Assembly: GCA_942159475.1 (NCBI GenBank)
Contig: OW804097.1
Span: forward strand, 55,634,986-55,698,985
Length of the DNA stretch: 64,000 bases
DNA from: Sthenelais limicola
Lineage: Eukaryota; Annelida; Polychaeta; Phyllodocida; Sigalionidae
Reading direction: 5' to 3'
Shown: one piece after another, positions 10,401 to 19,300 of the stretch
How positions within the stretch are numbered: position 1 is the first letter of the stretch
Layout of the letters: every line of letters starts with the position of its first letter
The notes under the pieces: model-generated
Database searches by the model: none
The model's input: only the letters and a program-made list of their open reading frames with translations
What the model was told of the DNA's origin: nothing
Made by a program: the position numbers and the translations under genes

Positions 10401-12481
10401 CCCGCGTGCTGCATTTTATTTCACAAATTAGTATGATAAGTATTTTGTACATGTGGATTAAAAATTAGTGGTTGCTGGGAGTGAACTTAAATCAACCAAA
10501 CGTCTCGTCTGGGATAGATTCAGTTCTAATTTGACATGTACAAAGTTTAAGAAACTTCTTTAAAAAAATCAAAGTAGGAAGTATGTTTCTGTAGTTCTTG
10601 TATCTTACGCACATGATATAATGGAATGCAAATTATGTATGATTGGAAATATTCAAACTTGTGTGATCGTCTCAGATATAACCATTGAATATGTTATTGT
10701 ATATGTCTGTCTTCTGACATTGATAGAAATTATAAGCGGAATGCGTAATGTTTTCAATAGCTTTTGACTGTCCCATAATTCCACGCGAATCAAGATCCGA
10801 AATAGTGGACATGCACATCCCCAGTTGACAAGGAAAAAACATTTCACATACTAATTTCAGTTGCTTTAATTAAGATAAAACAAATAAGATATAAAAAAGG
10901 AAAACAGTAAGTGTCCATCCTATATTATCTTGTCTTTTTTCAGGTCTCATTATTGGGCTTTCTATTATTGGAATCCTAATAATCGCCATTATAGTCATAC
11001 TTCTTGTCCTAAGATACAGAAGGTAAGCTAACAATTGTTAAACCTTGTTACCGTCAAAATAATTAGTTAATTTCTTGTTTTCTCTAGCACTGTGTATAAG
11101 TATGATTAAACCAAAATGATAAATCTTAATTTTGTCAAAAGGAATATAATATATAAACAAATAAAAAATAAATGTCCAAAAATGACTTTAATCACGAAAC
11201 GTAATACATTTTCAATAACTATAAGGGTTCTTCCGCAAGGAATATGATGAATAACATATAATAATATTATATCCTGTTATTAAAAGGAAATAAAATTGTA
11301 TCAATTATATTGAATGTTCTATCAGGAAATATGCGAAGAAAGAGTAAGTATTGCTTAACAAAATCGGCGCACAGATTCGCCGAAATTAACATGTAGTTTT
11401 CTTTGACGTCATTCATAACGTGACGTAACATGCGACGTCATATGTCACTAATAGTGACGTCATGCTAGCCTCACTTGTTGTGTCCCTATGTGTTTCCTTC
11501 GTTTTTCCCTCTTGCTATCATATATATCAAGTTTAACCTAAAATCTACTACCCACATTATTCCGACCCATAATTACAGAGCTATAGCACATAGGTATTAT
11601 GTTCACTGCTTCGTTGTGACGTCATTTATATTTGACTGGCCACGATGTGTGCCATAAAAATTGTTTTGCCTCTAATGTTCAGAGCTGCTCAAAACCCTAC
11701 AATCCAAACCAGGTTACGGGATTTAATGTGTTTGAAACAACTTCTTAAGCTTATCTGTTTTAAACTGATATATTTGCTTATTTTAGGTTCAAATCGCGAT
11801 TTTAAGAAAAACTTAGGACTATGTCAGTTTAGTTTCTTTCTTTTATTACTCTCCATTTCAAAAATATACTTTGGTAATGTGTGCTGAACTATCATTATAT
11901 ATTATATTATATATTATGTCAGTTATATGTTTACTTTCCAATGATGATAATGGTATCCCTGGGAATTTTTCAATTCAAAATGATATCATACATCCATTTC
12001 GTAGCAGCTATTTTGATGTATTTTCTTTCTCAAAGCAAAAGGATGTCATGGACATAACTAATAACTTCACTTTAACGAGCCTAGCCTACACAGGTTCCTT
12101 TTCCAGCAGTATACACATATGATCTCCTTTTTGTAGGAAATCAAGTTGTTATTATAATTAATCTCTGTGTATTTCAGGGCAAAGAAAGGGAAGTTAAGTG
12201 GAAGGCCAGAAACCACCACCACCACTCCCCTGGACAAGGGTCAAGCAGCTATACGCAAATATGCCTCTACCTTAGGAGCAACAGAAAGCCAGCCTTACCG
12301 ACATCTCCACAACGATGCCCTACCGTCCAGTTCCAGAAGTGCGCCACACGCTTCCATGCATAGCAAAGACTTTATTGAACCCCAGCCGGATTATGATACC
12401 AGACCATCGGCTAATCCATCTTATGTTAATCCTGCATTTGATGGAAGCTTGGAAGCTGGGCCATTCAACCCTGCGTGTTAG
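1160..12481 (+). CDS. SUEL lectin/CUB single-pass membrane receptor (3' part of gene, multi-exon)
   Basis: This is the 3' part of a type I membrane receptor. Exons are 1160-1483, 3517-3710, 4822-5017, 5772-5834, 7175-7489, 8671-9060, 9602-9715, 10944-11022, probably 11326-11343, and 12178-12481. Module order is SUEL lectin, CUB, linker, SUEL lectin, CUB, linker, transmembrane helix, cytoplasmic tail. Joined exons give 658 residues in the window, or 664 with the micro-exon. All extracellular module borders are phase 1, so modules can be duplicated or shuffled in frame. The first exon starts in phase 1 with no start codon or signal peptide, so the gene continues upstream. SUEL domains usually bind galactose or rhamnose and CUB domains mediate protein contacts. 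The ligand here is unknown, and both SUEL domains lack the usual YGR-type sugar-contact motif. No orthologue is recognised by name. Confidence 0.85.
1598..1683. repeat. GC-rich foldback in intron
   Basis: Imperfect inverted repeat: the left arm runs from GGCTGCTGGTGCACTG to GTATAATCCC and the right arm from GGGATTATAC to GTGCACCAGCC, around a short CGAGGAGAAGCCGC centre. It is much more GC-rich than the intron around it, which suggests a small foldback insertion. Confidence 0.6.
2297..2328 (+). repeat. G-rich low-complexity tract
   Basis: Runs of GTG and GGGGA units in an intron. Its complement is C-rich and produces proline-rich open frames on the minus strand that are not genes. Confidence 0.8.
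2810..2847 (+). repeat. Poly-G tract
   Basis: Two long guanine runs separated by CGTATT. It is a simple sequence and a possible G-quadruplex former in the intron between lectin 1 and CUB 1. Confidence 0.85.
3235..3436. mobile_element. Small foldback/MITE-like element
   Basis: Imperfect terminal inverted repeats: ATAAGCTAAGGAAA at the left (from 3235) and TTTCCTTAGCTTAT at the right (to 3436), with similarity extending further inward. Inside lies a second palindrome at about 3291-3325 (CGATGGGTAGGAAT against ATTCCTACCCACCATCG). It ends about 80 bases before the CUB 1 acceptor. Confidence 0.5.
3517..3710 (+). CDS. Exon: CUB domain 1, N-terminal half
   Basis: The acceptor is TTTCAG and the donor GTATTA. 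The exon is 194 nt, entering in phase 1 and leaving in phase 0. It encodes the CUB start NIVDICGEML, then GYIKTPGYPDVY, the CSCNL strand and the LDIQ strand. It closely resembles the first half of the exon at 8671-9060, but here the domain is interrupted by an intron after LDIQ. Confidence 0.85.
4822..5017 (+). CDS. Exon: CUB domain 1, C-terminal half
   Basis: The acceptor is TTTCCAG and the donor GTACAG. The exon is 196 nt, entering in phase 0 and leaving in phase 1. It encodes the second CUB cysteine pair (GCMWDWLEY and KMCKSQHG) and the closing strand KVEDRGFWLRYE, which matches the end of the second CUB. Joined to 3517-3710 it gives one full four-cysteine CUB domain of about 130 residues. 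Confidence 0.83.
5772..5834 (+). CDS. Exon: short linker between CUB 1 and lectin 2
   Basis: A 63-nt exon, phase 1 in and phase 1 out, with acceptor TTGTAG and a consensus GTGAGT donor. It encodes about 20 residues (GGGAEVLIDCKNFQPN in its core) with one cysteine. It sits in the same place in the module order as the 9602-9715 exon after CUB 2, though little similarity is obvious. It is called because phase and splice sites fit exactly; without transcript data it is the least certain extracellular exon. Confidence 0.6.
6324..6560 (+). repeat. Possible interspersed-element remnant
   Basis: The string AAAGCTGCACTCTCA and the more GC-rich segment after it stand out from the intron. I recall similar starts in short inverted-repeat elements of bivalves and other marine invertebrates, but no second copy was found in this window and no terminal repeat is clear. 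Confidence 0.25.
7175..7489 (+). CDS. Exon: SUEL-type lectin domain 2
   Basis: The acceptor is TTTCCAG and the donor GTATGT. The exon is 315 nt, phase 1 to phase 1. It encodes the SUEL pattern AACVPAD, IYLDCDKLGAINI, a central Cys pair (SKCEYEG and PDCVED), RRCMGQTSC, PQC and VKYQC. The canonical YGR is replaced by HYSIRP and DPC by PQC, as in domain 1 the contacts are non-standard. The local sequence is clearly richer in G and C than the flanking introns, as expected of coding DNA here. Confidence 0.85.
7670..7758 (+). repeat. Intronic repeat, copy 1
   Basis: 89 bases closely matching 10253-10341 in another intron of the same gene. Shared core strings are GAGTTATCGGTT, GGGAAACGCTAAAAGCAATG and CACCTCTTCGGCA. 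Only a few substitutions separate the copies. Outside this block the two introns differ. Confidence 0.8.
8346..8456 (-). repeat. Dispersed repeat, copy 1 (inverted relative to 53.3 kb copy)
   Basis: The reverse complement of this intron segment matches about 53244-53352, 45 kb away. Shared strings include TTCAGGCTGT, CATTTTACGAATTAAT, TTCTAAACAAATTTTAC and TTTTCGATAACT. It ends about 215 bases before the CUB 2 exon. Confidence 0.7.
8671..9060 (+). CDS. Exon: complete CUB domain 2
   Basis: The acceptor is TTTGCAG and the donor GTGAGC. The exon is 390 nt, phase 1 to phase 1. It encodes a whole CUB domain: NIVDICGDVL, GYIESPNYPHHYPHS, CQCYL, LTILDIK, NADWLVYTDS, KLCERRRG and VEDRGFWVRYTG. It is the counterpart of the two-exon CUB 1; the position after LDIK, where CUB 1 has an intron, is here continuous coding sequence. 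Confidence 0.9.
9139..9202. repeat. Near-perfect 31-bp hairpin
   Basis: Arms 9139-9169 and 9172-9202 are complementary at 30 of 31 positions around a 2-base loop (CT). It lies just downstream of the CUB 2 donor site. It could form a strong cruciform or an RNA hairpin in the pre-mRNA. Confidence 0.85.
9602..9715 (+). CDS. Exon: juxtamembrane linker
   Basis: A 114-nt exon, phase 1 to phase 1. The acceptor AG is at 9600-9601 after a TTTCCTACAC tract and the donor is GTAAAT. It encodes about 38 residues including HVGIQVMCGNREGVIKDG, with one cysteine. It joins CUB 2 to the transmembrane exon. The acceptor is not the strongest possible, but phase continuity on both sides supports it. Confidence 0.65.
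10253..10341 (+). repeat. Intronic repeat, copy 2
   Basis: Second copy of the 89-base repeat at 7670-7758, same orientation, same length. Either a short interspersed element fragment or a local duplication. Confidence 0.8.
10944..11022 (+). CDS. Exon: transmembrane helix
   Basis: The acceptor is TTTTTTCAG and the donor GTAAGC. The exon is 79 nt, entering in phase 1 and leaving in phase 2. It encodes a glycine start then about 24 almost purely hydrophobic residues (LIIGLSIIGILIIAII, then VILLVL) followed by the basic stop-transfer RYR. It fixes the topology as extracellular N-terminus and cytoplasmic C-terminus. It is too short for an open-frame search but clear by splice sites and composition. 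Confidence 0.85.
11326..11343 (+). CDS. Candidate 18-nt micro-exon, basic juxtamembrane segment
   Basis: An 18-nt segment lies between a good acceptor (TTCTATCAG) and a full-consensus donor (GTAAGT). It enters and leaves in phase 2, so it can be included or skipped without changing the frame. It adds RKYAKK-type basic residues directly after the transmembrane exon, in line with the basic start of the next exon (AKKGKLSG). It may be constitutive or alternative; only transcript data can tell. Confidence 0.5.
11404..11462 (+). promoter_or_regulatory. Cluster of CRE-like sites
   Basis: Within 60 bases there are two perfect TGACGTCA palindromes (11404-11411 and 11455-11462), CGACGTCA at 11433-11440 and TGACGTAA at 11421-11428. 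A further TGACGTCA lies at 11617-11624. These are consensus CREB/ATF sites. The cluster is in the intron after the candidate micro-exon, so it could be an intronic enhancer or the remains of a mobile element promoter. Confidence 0.45.
12178..12481 (+). CDS. Terminal coding exon: cytoplasmic tail
   Basis: The acceptor is ATTTCAG and the phase is 2 on entry; the stop is TAG at 12479-12481. It encodes about 100 residues: a basic start (AKKGKLSG), a threonine run (PETTTTTP), then a polar tail with tyrosines in QPYRHL, PDYDTR and PSYVNPAF. NPAF resembles NPxF/NPxY sorting or PTB-binding signals, so the tail may signal or be endocytosed (inference). The protein ends PFNPAC. Confidence 0.82.
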
Positions 12482-13681
12482 GTTGCTTCAAGATGGCTTT
12501 TCTTTTCGTCCAATTAAATTAATCCTTTTTAATCGTTCCAATATGGATTTTCGAGTGGGAAAACGAGGCAGACCTCAAAGATATAAGCATAATTCTAATG
12601 TGCAACTAGCACAACATTTGCCATTGAACCTGCTACATGTTTTATTTAAATATTTTTAGACAAATCAGTCTGATGATTGTATTCAGCATAAGCAACATCG
12701 TTACCATAATATGAAGGTCTATCGTCTCGTTGGGTTCAGGTTTAAATAGGTCTAACCATACGTAACTATATAAAATACTTCTTTGAATTTGAAAAGTAAT
12801 TGATCAAATATTTGGGCTTTTGAGGGGAAAATAACTCTTCAAATATAAATTTGCGATGCTAATTCATGAACCGGTAAGCTCAAGTCCAATAATTATGATA
12901 AGATTATTGGAAGAATTGGAAGCATACTGTATATAAATTTTATCCATTTAAAGTTATAATTTATTCTGTTTTAATTATTAGCCCTGTGGATGGTGGGACC
13001 AATACAATGGAATGATTAATATATCATTTGATCTTCAGATTATTGATGGCCGTGCTGTTAATTTGGTGTAACCTAAATCTGTGCAATTCATTATGTAGCA
13101 TTAGATTCTAAATCATAGTATTACTTAAAATAAGAATTCCATGTTAAACACAATTTGGACGCCTGTTTATTCCTTCTATGTACAATTCCTTAGGGGTTTG
13201 CAACGTTGAATACACAAGCCCAAATGCAAATTTGCAATATTATTTTGATTTCTTTGATAACTCCTCTTTCTTCAATAAGTGTGTAGCTATTGCTGTAGAT
13301 GTTTAGTTTTATGTCTTTATTATGTTATCATTCGCTACCTTTTTTTGTCATTTCAAGGACAGAAATAGATAGGTATTCGGGACCTCAATGCGCACATTTC
13401 CCTCCAGAGGGAGCATTAGTATGATTAGTGTACATATTTACATTATTGTATCATAGCACCTCATTTATTTTCATCTTCTTGTGATTCATTTATTTCTGTT
13501 GTTTTTCTCCTATTTTGCTGTTTTAATCTCTTTTATTATTATCATTATTATTATTATGTACGCGGTGTACATGAATGAATGACTTCTTAATTTATCAATA
13601 TTCATTTATGGGAGGCTTGGACTAAGCATATTAGTTGTATAGTTACTGTGTGGTCTTATTTCAGTATACGTTTGGATATAA

Positions 13682-13687
13682 AATAAA
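13682..13687 (+). terminator. Candidate polyadenylation signal of the SUEL/CUB gene
   Basis: AATAAA lies about 1.2 kb downstream of the stop codon, with another at 13760-13765. I saw no earlier AATAAA after the stop. The interval 12482-13687 would then be the 3' UTR; nothing else is recognised in it. Confidence 0.4.
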
Positions 13688-14207
13688 CGGGCTGCCATTT
13701 TAGTAAAGGCAAGGTCATCTGTCTTATATAGATAGATATGTCATTTGAAAGCCCCAGAGAATAAACCAGATTTGGGGAGGCCACCTGGGATATTGAACTT
13801 TAAGATTTCAATAGTGATATTTAAAATGAAAATAAATTATTTATTTAGATATGGTAATATTTTACATCAGATTAATTCTTACAAACTTAATTAATATCCA
13901 AGATCACCTTAGATGGTTGACTACCCCCAGTATATAACTGATTTGCCCGAATCAACTTTTGCTAGGAATACCTCGGACATTGAATAATTTCCTAACAGGT
14001 TAGCAGCATATGTGACCTCATCCAATGACATCAAAATACACTGTATTCTAATTTAAGTATCCTTTATTAATGTATGTATGTATAAGTATTTCCATCGCTG
14101 ATTATATCATGTCGTGCTTCATATTTATTTCTAACCCTAGTACGGCATGTGGCAAGCTTTATCAATGACACATAAATAACATAATTTATGCAAGTGCGTT
14201 AAGTGAA

Positions 14208-14348
14208 ATTGTAACATTCCATAAGCTCTTATTCAGGTTGAATAAACAGTGATAACCCCTTAAACTAAAGAAAAGGTTCTTTAGAATACGTAGAACTTCT
14301 GGATTTCGGAATATCTAACCACAGATCCAGCTTGTGAAATGTTACAAT
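14208..14348. mobile_element. MITE-like inverted-repeat element
   Basis: The left end ATTGTAACATTCCATAAGCT and the reverse complement of the right end (ATTGTAACATTTCACAAGCT) agree at 17 of 20 positions. Total length is 141 bases with no coding capacity. No clear target duplication was seen. Confidence 0.5.
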
Positions 14349-15886
14349 CGCTAAATTAGATTGCGACGATGGATCTTCAATTGAATGCAGCAGGTCCAAA
14401 GTTATTATTTCACTCTCTAGATGTGTATAGTTGACTCTTCACTGTGATACAAATATGTTGCTATATTATCTGTATATATAATATATTCTAGGGGATACAT
14501 ATCCTGGTATTTTGACGTTAACACTTACAATGTATCATTAACAATATATTGTCCCATGTTTTAGATTATATTGACAATGGTTGTAAATGTCGAACGTGCA
14601 ATTGGATTATTTGCTGTAAAATTATATTGAAGTATATTATTGGTGTAGTACGGATTGCAATAAACTGTATTCACTACTTTCTTCCGGAGGTATTGTTTTT
14701 CTTGTACTATGAAATAAATTACCAACAAAAACATTATGGATATCTTGTTTATTAACGAGGGTTTCGCTTTAAAGGTCATGGTAATTTTTTGAAAGCCAAT
14801 TCCTATCGGTAATTTCACGTGTCCATAGAACATTGTAGGCATCAAGGTAACTATGATATATTAGTAACAGCATAGGTAAATTATAAATGAAATAGACACA
14901 GGCATCGTCACTCTCAGTCTCCTTGTCTTAAATAGGACATCATACCCCAGGGTCTCTTTTAAACTATAGATTGTATATAATATGATGATAACCATTGCAA
15001 TAGATAAAAATGGAACCAATTTATTCTACGGTTTAGCTAGAATTAATGTACATGTAATACAGAGTAAAGTGCATGTGTATCTTGATGATCCCATCCAATT
15101 AAGCTATTAAAGAATTTTGACCTGTTCCTCTTGGTGTAACATTTCATTATCTCCCAAAATAATTAGAGGTTTAGAGGACCCACCAAAATCTCATCTTCTT
15201 AAACTTTGGGAATCCTTTTGGAATCGAAAATGTAAGGGTGTAACACTGGCTAGATAAATATATAAAGAAGCCAACTAATTACAACCCGGTATTAATCCCA
15301 TTTGATCCAGATTAAATTGCCACTGTAACGAGCAAAAAACAAAATCATAAAAATATTCTAGAAAAAGCCATGGGTTCATGAAAATACCGGAAACATAATG
15401 TGTCTTCATTTGAATCTTCCATTCTACAGTACTCAGGATAAAGGAAAGAAAATAAAACGAGGAAAATATGTTGGGATCGTTTAGCTGGGAATGCAGTTTT
15501 AAATAGTGTAGACAGCAACATCAGTCTGCATGCATTCATGTAATAGCCTCCCACATTCTATTTATTGACTACTTTTAATGACAAAAGATAAATGTGTCTC
15601 TGCCTCTCGACGTATAAATGGTTCGATACGTACGTTAGTAACAGACCAAAACATAAGATAACCAAAGAGCCTGAATGGCTCCACTTCGATTTAAGTCATC
15701 CTCACAGTTTCCTCTATTTCCTTTTAACAAGAAAACATTGCATGCATGAAAAATACTTGGCTGCGATCCGTTCATATAGTTATAAACTTAAATAGCAATA
15801 GAAAAATTTGATTCGTCGGAAAAATCAATAATATATGTGGGAGGGATTCCTACTTTCGAAATGTAAGAGGTGATGTGACATCCCCT

Positions 15887-15898
15887 CGCGCATGCGTC
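15887..15898 (+). promoter_or_regulatory. NRF-1-like promoter site upstream of the CALHM gene
   Basis: CGCGCATGCGTC matches the NRF-1-type palindrome with at most one or two changes. It lies about 195 bases before the CALHM start codon in a locally GC-richer stretch, where an animal promoter or 5' UTR would be expected. Confidence 0.35.
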
Positions 15899-16091
15899 GT
15901 GGGAAACTAACGCCACCTTCTGCTCAGCAGGTCACAGGGCAGACACTACTCTCATACAGAGAGATCAATTAAACATCAAAGCAGTATGGGATATAGATAG
16001 ATATTGGATCGTTCTCTTTTTACTGTTAAAACATTTTGGGAAAGCTCCTACTGGCAACACTCATCAACCTCTAAACAACAAGACAGGAATA

Positions 16092-16338
16092 ATGGTGGCT
16101 AAAAGTATGAAATCACTCAGCTCTTATTTTACGTCTTTAACCAATACCTTCAGTGTGTTTCTGGTCGGTGGAATGGAGTTTCTGGTGGGGAATAACATTT
16201 TCCAGTGTCCATGTGAGAAGGATGATCTTAGACTGTTGTATGATATAAAAGTAAAACCATCTAACACACATGGAGAATGGCGAAGGATATACTGCGTTGC
16301 CTTCATCGTCTGGCCAGCAACTTCTGCTTTCTTCATCG
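16092..16338 (+). CDS. CALHM exon 1: TM1, CPC motif and start of TM2
   Basis: It begins with ATG (A at -3, G at +4) and ends in phase 1 at a GTGAGA donor. It encodes TM1 (SLTNTFSVFLVGGMEFLVG), the diagnostic FQCPCE with two cysteines, and the start of TM2 (YCVAFIVWPATSAFFI). In known CALHMs the CPC cysteines pair with two cysteines in the second extracellular loop. Confidence 0.85.
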
Positions 16339-19300
16339 GTGAGAACAATAGTTTTTGATCATTTCCTTTGCTACCGATCCGAAAGTCATCAGAAAAGAAT
16401 GGCATAGGACTTTACAATTTTATATTTGAGAACCTTGCAAATTATACATTTTATAAGTTTTAATTATTGCTGTACGGTAATAGCCATCAGAGTATGTGCA
16501 TATATGACTCAGCTATAGACTCGAACAGTTCTTGCAGTTTTTGGTAGTGGTAGCCATAATTTATAGTTCCTGACACTTTATTTTGTGCGATCATTATCAT
16601 GATAATATGAAGAACCTCACACAGTGGAATAATCGATTTGTCTCTATGTGTGAAATTGTAAAGGACTACTTTTTCCAGTTGGTCTATTTAACTGCAGTTT
16701 CTAATAAGTGTCCATACGAGAATGGTGTAGGAATAAACAAAATACTTGCAGATGGTATGCATGATCTATTTTTTTATATTTCTGGCATCCATCACAATGG
16801 GTAAACCTATCTGAAGTATCATTTTCCCCCTGTAACTATAAAAAATGCATATATGCACAGTAGATGTGACAGTGGTCAGCTTTTACAATACGTGAAGCTG
16901 CATCCGCAGTGCTTATATTGACACGCCCCCTTTGCTAAGGGATTCCGTCTGACGTCATAGTCTCAGCTTGAGCGACCACACCTCTCTATGTCGTCATCGC
17001 TGCGCCAGCCAATCACCGTCTAGCTCAGCGCGACACACCCACCTCAATGATTCTTAACGGGCCACTCTCGCTCCACTCGCCTAGCAGGCAACACCCCGCA
17101 CGATTTTCGCGGAAAATTTGAACTTTTGAACGTCAAGATGGTGAAGTCAAAGGCTAGGATGTGTGCTAAATGCAAAACTATTCATATTGCGCCAACTGGA
17201 TCCAACTGTGGTCGTCAGATGGAGACGAGATTGGATAATTTAGAATCAATGATTCAGGATTTGGTTCGTGTCGTGGCAGAACGCCCTCCGGTGGAAGTTG
17301 AGGCCGGAGCTAGTGGTGAACATGGCCGTCAACATGAGGAAGATGTTACCTTCTCATCTCGTCGTTCTCGGAGCCCGAGTGCAGACAGTTCGATATACGA
17401 CGTCCGTAATTCGGATCGTAGGAGAAGGAGGAGGTCGTCTTCTCGTGAGAAATCCAAGCCATTTGACTATACGTCAGTGTTAGAAAAAGGTGAAGAAATT
17501 ACCAATTTTGAATCGTTAATGTTAGTGAATCTTAAACTGATCGCTAAGCTGGTTCTCGATGAGAGACCTTACGGTGAACTATCGGGGGTAGTGAATCATG
17601 CTGTCACGATGTGTGAAAAGGCCCAATCACAGATTTATCAATTGAAAGCTAGTGTTTCCTATGATAAGGCAGTTCGTACAAGAGCGAATAAGGTGGGCCT
17701 AGAAGCATTTAATGATGTTAAGCAAGAGGAGATTCTCCGTTCATATTCATTCGAGAACTCTAAGCGGGCTATTGTTGACAAAGTGGATAAGAAGAATACC
17801 GGATTGGTTAAACGTAAAGAAAAGATCTGTTTCAAGTTTAATTCTGCTGGGGGATGTCCCAAATCATCATGTGAGTTCCCACATCGCTGTGCTAATTGCC
17901 TTAGCAATGACCATTCGTCTAAATCCTGTACTGTCAAGTCATCGAAATAGGATGAGGAAAGCAAGCAGGGAATCGTCCCGGAAGGTATTCCCCGAGACGA
18001 CGAGGTCAAGGTTGATGATTCCAGTTGCCAGGCCGACCGGGTCAAAGGTGAGAAAACCCCTTTGGCTACTTCCGGCAAGATGGCGGCTGGCTGTGGACAT
18101 TTTGACTTTTTGGACACTTGTGCAGATGAGTTTTCTTCTGAGTCTTCTCTGTTTGCTTATGTTAAACCTATTTATGAACATGATGATGTTTATTGTGATA
18201 TTTTCCAAGATATATCCAATTTTGTAAATACTGGTAATTATTGTGAGGGTGGTACATGTATTTTTACTGCTCCGAGTTCGCCGTCGGGTGTCGATATTAC
18301 TGTTTATAGTGATTGCGCCAAGGGCATTTGTACTTGTATTTATCGGTTGGGAGGTCTCCTGACTCAACTTAAACCTTGTAGGTTCGCTTATGCCATGTTT
18401 TCACAAGGTAGTAAATTCGTAGAAAAATATTTAAATGTGTATTTTGGTATCTGCGATGGATTTGATGTAGTCGACACGATTCCAGAGCCCTACGAATGTA
18501 AGAATTACAGCTCGATACTTGATGATGTTCCTAGGAAGAAGATGGATAATATTATCGCAACAGAGATAGATGAAGGTTTTATTTCTATCGTCGATTTTAA
18601 ACCTCATTGTATTCATTCCCTTGGCGCTGTCAGTAAGCCCGATGGTGGTATTCGGCCTATTACCGATTGTAGTAGGCCTTTTGGTAAATCGGTAAACGAC
18701 AATTGTGATTCCTTGATACATACTTTTACATATAAATCTGTGGATGATGCTGTCAACCTGGTTCGAGACGATTATTACATGTCGGTTATAGACATTAAAT
18801 CAGCTTATAGGGCTGTATCCATCAAGCCTGAACATAGAACTTTTTGCGGATTTGTATGGAATATCAATGGTGTTGACAGGTATTTTGTTGATAATCGTAT
18901 GTGTTTTGGCCTCAAGACAGGTCCATGTTACTTCGATTCCATTTCAAATTTTGTGGCTGAAGTATTACTTAATGCTTGCAATGTAAAGGTAGTTAATTAC
19001 CTCGATGATTATTTTGTGTGTGCTCCTACAGTAGGAGAATGTATAGCTGCCAGAGATACTGTCATTGCTTTTCTTAGATATCTAGGATTTTATGTGGCCT
19101 GGCATAAAGTAACATCTCCTTCTACATTGTGCAAATATTTAGGCTTCGACATTAATTCTACTGATATGTCCTTGTCTTTGCCTGTTGATAAGGTTAAAAA
19201 ACTGAATTTATTGACAAAAAATCTCCACGAAAAGGAGTTTATTACCAAGAAAGAACTTGAACGAGCCTGTGGGTATGTGAGCCATTGCTCAACAGTTTAT

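Larger units (their letters stand above)
12482..15880. other. 3' UTR then intergenic DNA
   Basis: After the receptor stop codon comes a probable 3' UTR to about 13.7 kb, then AT-rich intergenic sequence. The only structure I can support in it is the foldback at 14208-14348. Short open frames here have no recognisable product. Confidence 0.5.

Noticed and set aside
16583..16804. 73-codon open frame in CALHM intron 1
   Set aside because: CALHM exon 1 joins exon 2 at 23591 in phase with continuous TM2; this frame has no family match.
17268..18367. Open frames of 71-171 codons overlapping ORF1 and ORF2 of the retrotransposon on both strands
   Set aside because: Alternate-frame shadows of the Gag and RT genes; no motifs of their own.
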